DNA from: Alcanivorax sp. 24
GTDB taxonomy: Bacteria; Pseudomonadota; Gammaproteobacteria; Pseudomonadales; Alcanivoracaceae
DNA: 64,000 nucleotides
NCBI RefSeq assembly: GCF_004360225.1
Contig: NZ_SNUA01000006.1
Span: forward strand, 186,001-250,000
Direction of reading: 5' to 3'
This document shows, piece after piece, positions 61,420-64,000 of this stretch. The notes under the pieces were generated by a model, which was not told the origin of the DNA, searched no databases, and was given only the letters and a program-made list of their open reading frames with translations. How positions within the stretch are numbered: position 1 is the first letter of the stretch; each line of letters starts with the position of its first letter. The position numbers and the translations under genes were made by a program.

Positions 61420-62787
61420 ATGGATTTATTCGAACGTACTGAACAGGTACGCACCGGGGCTGGCGAACGGGCCATTCTGGTGCACATGGACCTGCCCGAC
61501 GCTTTCGGGCGGGAGGATCTGGAGGAATTCCACCATCTGGTGGTGTCCAGTGGCGTGGTACCCGTGGCGGAGCTGCTGGGCAAGCGTGACCGTCCTGATC
61601 CGGCGCTGTTCATAGGCAGTGGCAAGAGCGAGGAACTGGCCCAACTGGTACGCCAGGAAGAGGCCGACGTGGTGTTGTTCAACCATGCCCTCAGCCCGGC
61701 TCAGGAACGCAATCTGGAACGGGCGGCGAAATGCCGGGTCCTGGACCGTACCGGCCTGATTCTGGACATCTTCGCCCAGCGTGCCCGTACCCATGAGGGG
61801 CGCTTGCAGGTGGAGCTGGCCCAATTGCGGCACCTGGCCTCAAGGCTGGTGCGCGGCTGGACCCACCTGGAGCGGCAAAAAGGCGGTATTGGCCTGCGCG
61901 GCCCCGGTGAAACGCAGCTGGAAACGGACCGTCGTCTGATCCGTGACCGTATCCGTGCCATCGAGGCCCGCCTGGAAAAAGTGCGCAAACAGAGGGAGCA
62001 GGGACGTCGTGCCCGTGACCGTTCAGAAACGCCGCTGATTTCCCTGGTAGGCTATACCAACGCTGGCAAGTCCACCCTGTTCAATGCTCTGACCACCGGA
62101 GAGGTTTACGTGGCGGACCAGTTATTCGCCACCCTGGACCCGACTCTGCGAAAGGTGAGGGTGCCCGGCGTGGGGCCGGCGATTCTGGCGGATACCGTGG
62201 GTTTCATCCGCCATTTGCCGCACCGCCTGGTGGAGGCCTTCCGGGCCACCCTGGAGGAAACCGTCAATGCTTCTTTGCTGCTCCATATCACGGATTGCAG
62301 CGCCGAAGAACGCGACGATAACGTGGCATCGGTGAACGAGGTGTTGGAGGAGATCGGCGCCGATCAGGTGCCGGTGTTGCATGTTTACAACAAGGTGGAC
62401 CGTCTCGGCGACGCTCCCCGGCTGGACCGGGATGAGCAGGGGCGGCCGTGGAGGGTATGGCTGTCGGCCCGGGAGCAGCAAGGGTTTGAATTGCTGCACC
62501 AGGCGATCGCCGAACGTCTGGCCGAACATTGGGTTGACCGGTGGCTGCGTCTGCCGCCGGAGGCCGGACGCTTGAGAGCACGTTTGCATGAGGCGGGCGA
62601 GGTGCTGGCGGAGGAGGCCGGCACCGACGGCGCCATGTTGCTGAGGGTGCATCTGAACCGGGTGCACTTTGAACGCCTGCTCCGAGAAGCGGGTCTCAGC
62701 GAAAAGGATGTATCGGTGCCCGCGCCTCAGGTTGCAGAGGGCTCGGCCCATTCCTACAATCCAGAACGCTCGCACAAAGCGGGATAA
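61420..62787 (+). CDS. hflX: Ribosome-rescue GTPase HflX
   Basis: A 455-aa Obg-HflX GTPase that splits stalled ribosomes. N-terminal GTP-binding region with RVLDRTGLILDIFAQRARTHEG, the Gly-rich HLERQKGGIGLRGPGETQLETDRR, then GTPase motifs GYTNAGKSTLFNAL (G1), DTVGFIRHLPHRL (G3) and VYNKVDRL (G4), and a C-terminal helical domain. GAGG precedes the ATG at 61420; the longer frame overlaps the hfq terminator and is rejected. Confidence 0.95.
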   Translation: MDLFERTEQVRTGAGERAILVHMDLPDAFGREDLEEFHHLVVSSGVVPVAELLGKRDRPDPALFIGSGKSEELAQLVRQEEADVVLFNHALSPAQERNLERAAKCRVLDRTGLILDIFAQRARTHEGRLQVELAQLRHLASRLVRGWTHLERQKGGIGLRGPGETQLETDRRLIRDRIRAIEARLEKVRKQREQGRRARDRSETPLISLVGYTNAGKSTLFNALTTGEVYVADQLFATLDPTLRKVRVPGVGPAILADTVGFIRHLPHRLVEAFRATLEETVNASLLLHITDCSAEERDDNVASVNEVLEEIGADQVPVLHVYNKVDRLGDAPRLDRDEQGRPWRVWLSAREQQGFELLHQAIAERLAEHWVDRWLRLPPEAGRLRARLHEAGEVLAEEAGTDGAMLLRVHLNRVHFERLLREAGLSEKDVSVPAPQVAEGSAHSYNPERSHKAG

Positions 62788-62798
62788 CGGAGAAATCA

Positions 62799-63983
62799 AT
62801 GGCCTGGAATGAACCTGGCGGCAACAAACCCAGGGATCCCTGGGGTGGGGGCGGTGGCGGAGATCAACGTCCACCCGATCTCGATGAAGCGCTGAAGAAT
62901 CTGAAGGATCGCATCAACGGCCTGTTTGGCGGTAAAGGCGGCAGCGGTGGCGGCGGCAAGCGAGGTGGCGGCGTACCAAAAGGGCTGCTGATCATTCTTG
63001 CTCTGGTGCTGGTGGTCGGCTATGTGATGATGGGCTTTTACCAGGTGGACCAGCGGGAGCAGGCGGTAGTGCTGCGCTTCGGCAAGTTCAACCGCATGGT
63101 GGAGCCGGGCCTGAACTGGCGCGCGCCGGTGATCGAGCAGGCGATGAAAGTGGACGTCGGCCAGAACCGCAGCTACGAGCTGAGTGAGGAAATGCTCACC
63201 CGCGACACCAACATCGTGTCCGTGACGTTGGGTGTGCAGTACAAGGTGCTGGATCCCCAGGCGTTCCTGCTGCGGGTGTCCGCTCCTGAATCCATCCTCG
63301 AACACGCGACCAGTTCCGCCCTGCGTCACGTGGTGGGCAGTTCCACCATGGATGATGTCTTGCGCGACCAGCGTGAAGATATTCGCCTGGAAGTACGCAA
63401 GCGTCTGCAGGAGTACCTGGACCGCTACAACACCGGCCTGGTGATCAACCAGGTGGTGCTGGACCGTACCGCGGCGCCGGATGCCGTGCGTGATGCCTTT
63501 GACGACGTGGCCAAGGCGCGCGAGGACGAGGACCGCTTCAAGAAAGAAGCGGAAGCCTACTATAACGCGATCATTCCGCAGGCTCGCGGTAAAGCCGCCC
63601 GGATCACCGAGGAAGCCAAGGCCTACAAAGCCAAGGTGGTGGCCGAGGCGCAGGGTAATGCCGCGCGCTTCGAGGATCTGGTGGCCGAGTATGAAAAGGC
63701 GCCATCGGTTACCCGGCATCGCCTTTATCTGGACACCATCACCGAAGTGCTGGGGGCCTCCAGCAAGGTCCTGGTTGACGTGAAAAATGGCAACAACCTG
63801 ATGTACCTGCCCCTGGATCAGCTGATGAAGCCCAGGGAGGCCGCAAAAGGTGCCGGAAGTGACTCCGGCGGGTCGTCCAATGGCTCACCGCGTACCACCA
63901 ACGCCGGTGCCGATGACGGCGGAAGCAGCGGTCGTCAGGCGCCGCGCAGCCTGTATAACACCAACCGCACGGAGATTCGCTGA
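62799..63983 (+). CDS. hflK: FtsH-modulating membrane protease subunit HflK
   Basis: A 394-aa SPFH/band-7 protein forming with HflC the membrane cage around FtsH. Gly-rich N-terminus (DPWGGGGGGDQ), one membrane helix (GLLIILALVLVVGYVMMGFY), then the band-7 domain: VDQREQAVVLRFGKFNRMVEPGLNW and SALRHVVGSSTMDDVL, a coiled coil (KEAEAYYNAIIPQARGKAARI), and a Ser/Gly-rich tail. GGAG lies ahead of the ATG. The stop overlaps the next start (TGATG). Confidence 0.95.
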   Translation: MAWNEPGGNKPRDPWGGGGGGDQRPPDLDEALKNLKDRINGLFGGKGGSGGGGKRGGGVPKGLLIILALVLVVGYVMMGFYQVDQREQAVVLRFGKFNRMVEPGLNWRAPVIEQAMKVDVGQNRSYELSEEMLTRDTNIVSVTLGVQYKVLDPQAFLLRVSAPESILEHATSSALRHVVGSSTMDDVLRDQREDIRLEVRKRLQEYLDRYNTGLVINQVVLDRTAAPDAVRDAFDDVAKAREDEDRFKKEAEAYYNAIIPQARGKAARITEEAKAYKAKVVAEAQGNAARFEDLVAEYEKAPSVTRHRLYLDTITEVLGASSKVLVDVKNGNNLMYLPLDQLMKPREAAKGAGSDSGGSSNGSPRTTNAGADDGGSSGRQAPRSLYNTNRTEIR

Positions 63984-64000
63984 TGGGTACACGAGGTTGG
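63983..64000 (+). CDS. hflC: Probable hflC start (runs off the window)
   Basis: An ATG overlaps the hflK stop and opens a frame (MGTRGW) to the window end. hflC follows hflK almost universally, so the call rests on gene order; only six codons are visible. Confidence 0.45.

Overview
The window is high-GC gammaproteobacterial chromosome. The AlkB-type alkane hydroxylase with a divergent AraC-family regulator, together with Pseudomonas-like gene order in several blocks, suggests a marine hydrocarbon degrader of the Alcanivorax/Alloalcanivorax group. This is an inference from gene content, not a database match. No phage, complete insertion sequence, CRISPR array or rRNA is visible. There is one tRNA (Phe) and one riboswitch (FMN).

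Layout. 1-3.1 kb: 5' part of an NAD-type isocitrate dehydrogenase, an Old Yellow Enzyme and its AraC-family neighbour. 3.1-10 kb: a complete tripartite RND efflux operon (lipoprotein adaptor, HAE1 pump, outer-membrane factor). Its leader holds a SoxR-box-like promoter with a 19-bp spacer and a second promoter with a TetR-type palindrome. 10-14.5 kb: an unknown lipoprotein, a possible 35-aa ORF, a bestrophin, a flavin reductase, and a siderophore-interacting protein divergent from a MarR regulator. 14.5-17.3 kb: two large palindromic elements, alkB and its AraC-type regulator. 17.3-20.1 kb: chaC-like gene, hemH, a third palindromic element and pdxH. 20.1-25.1 kb: a plus-strand run of small accessory genes (three acetyltransferases, ASCH, GFA, YefM-YoeB, NIPSNAP, an orphan and its decayed partial copy) resembling a cassette array but without recognisable attC sites.

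25.2-37.2 kb is a minus-strand urea-nitrogen block: allophanate hydrolase, urea carboxylase, a GntR regulator and the UrtABCDE ABC transporter. The genes overlap or are closely spaced, so import, ATP-dependent carboxylation of urea and hydrolysis of allophanate to ammonia and CO2 are probably made together. 37.3-42.3 kb: a glycerophosphodiesterase-like lipoprotein, a type-II-like lumazine synthase behind an FMN riboswitch, and an M23 endopeptidase. 42.3-46.1 kb: tRNA-Phe, then yggX, mutY and asmA in one operon. 46.4-64 kb: a membrane histidine kinase followed by a housekeeping block in Pseudomonas-like order: psd, rhodanese, rsgA / orn, cytochrome genes, queG / nnrD-E, tsaE, amiB, mutL, miaA, hfq, hflX, hflK, (hflC).

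The signals least explained by genes are: (i) three 100-bp palindromes with different outer stems but a shared core and a shared inner-loop sequence; (ii) the SoxR-box and TetR-type operators in front of the RND pump; (iii) Pseudomonas-type REP elements, one with an expanded 8-bp array; (iv) an inverted repeat built into the miaA start; (v) a mutY whose reading frame lacks a conventional start where the protein should begin.
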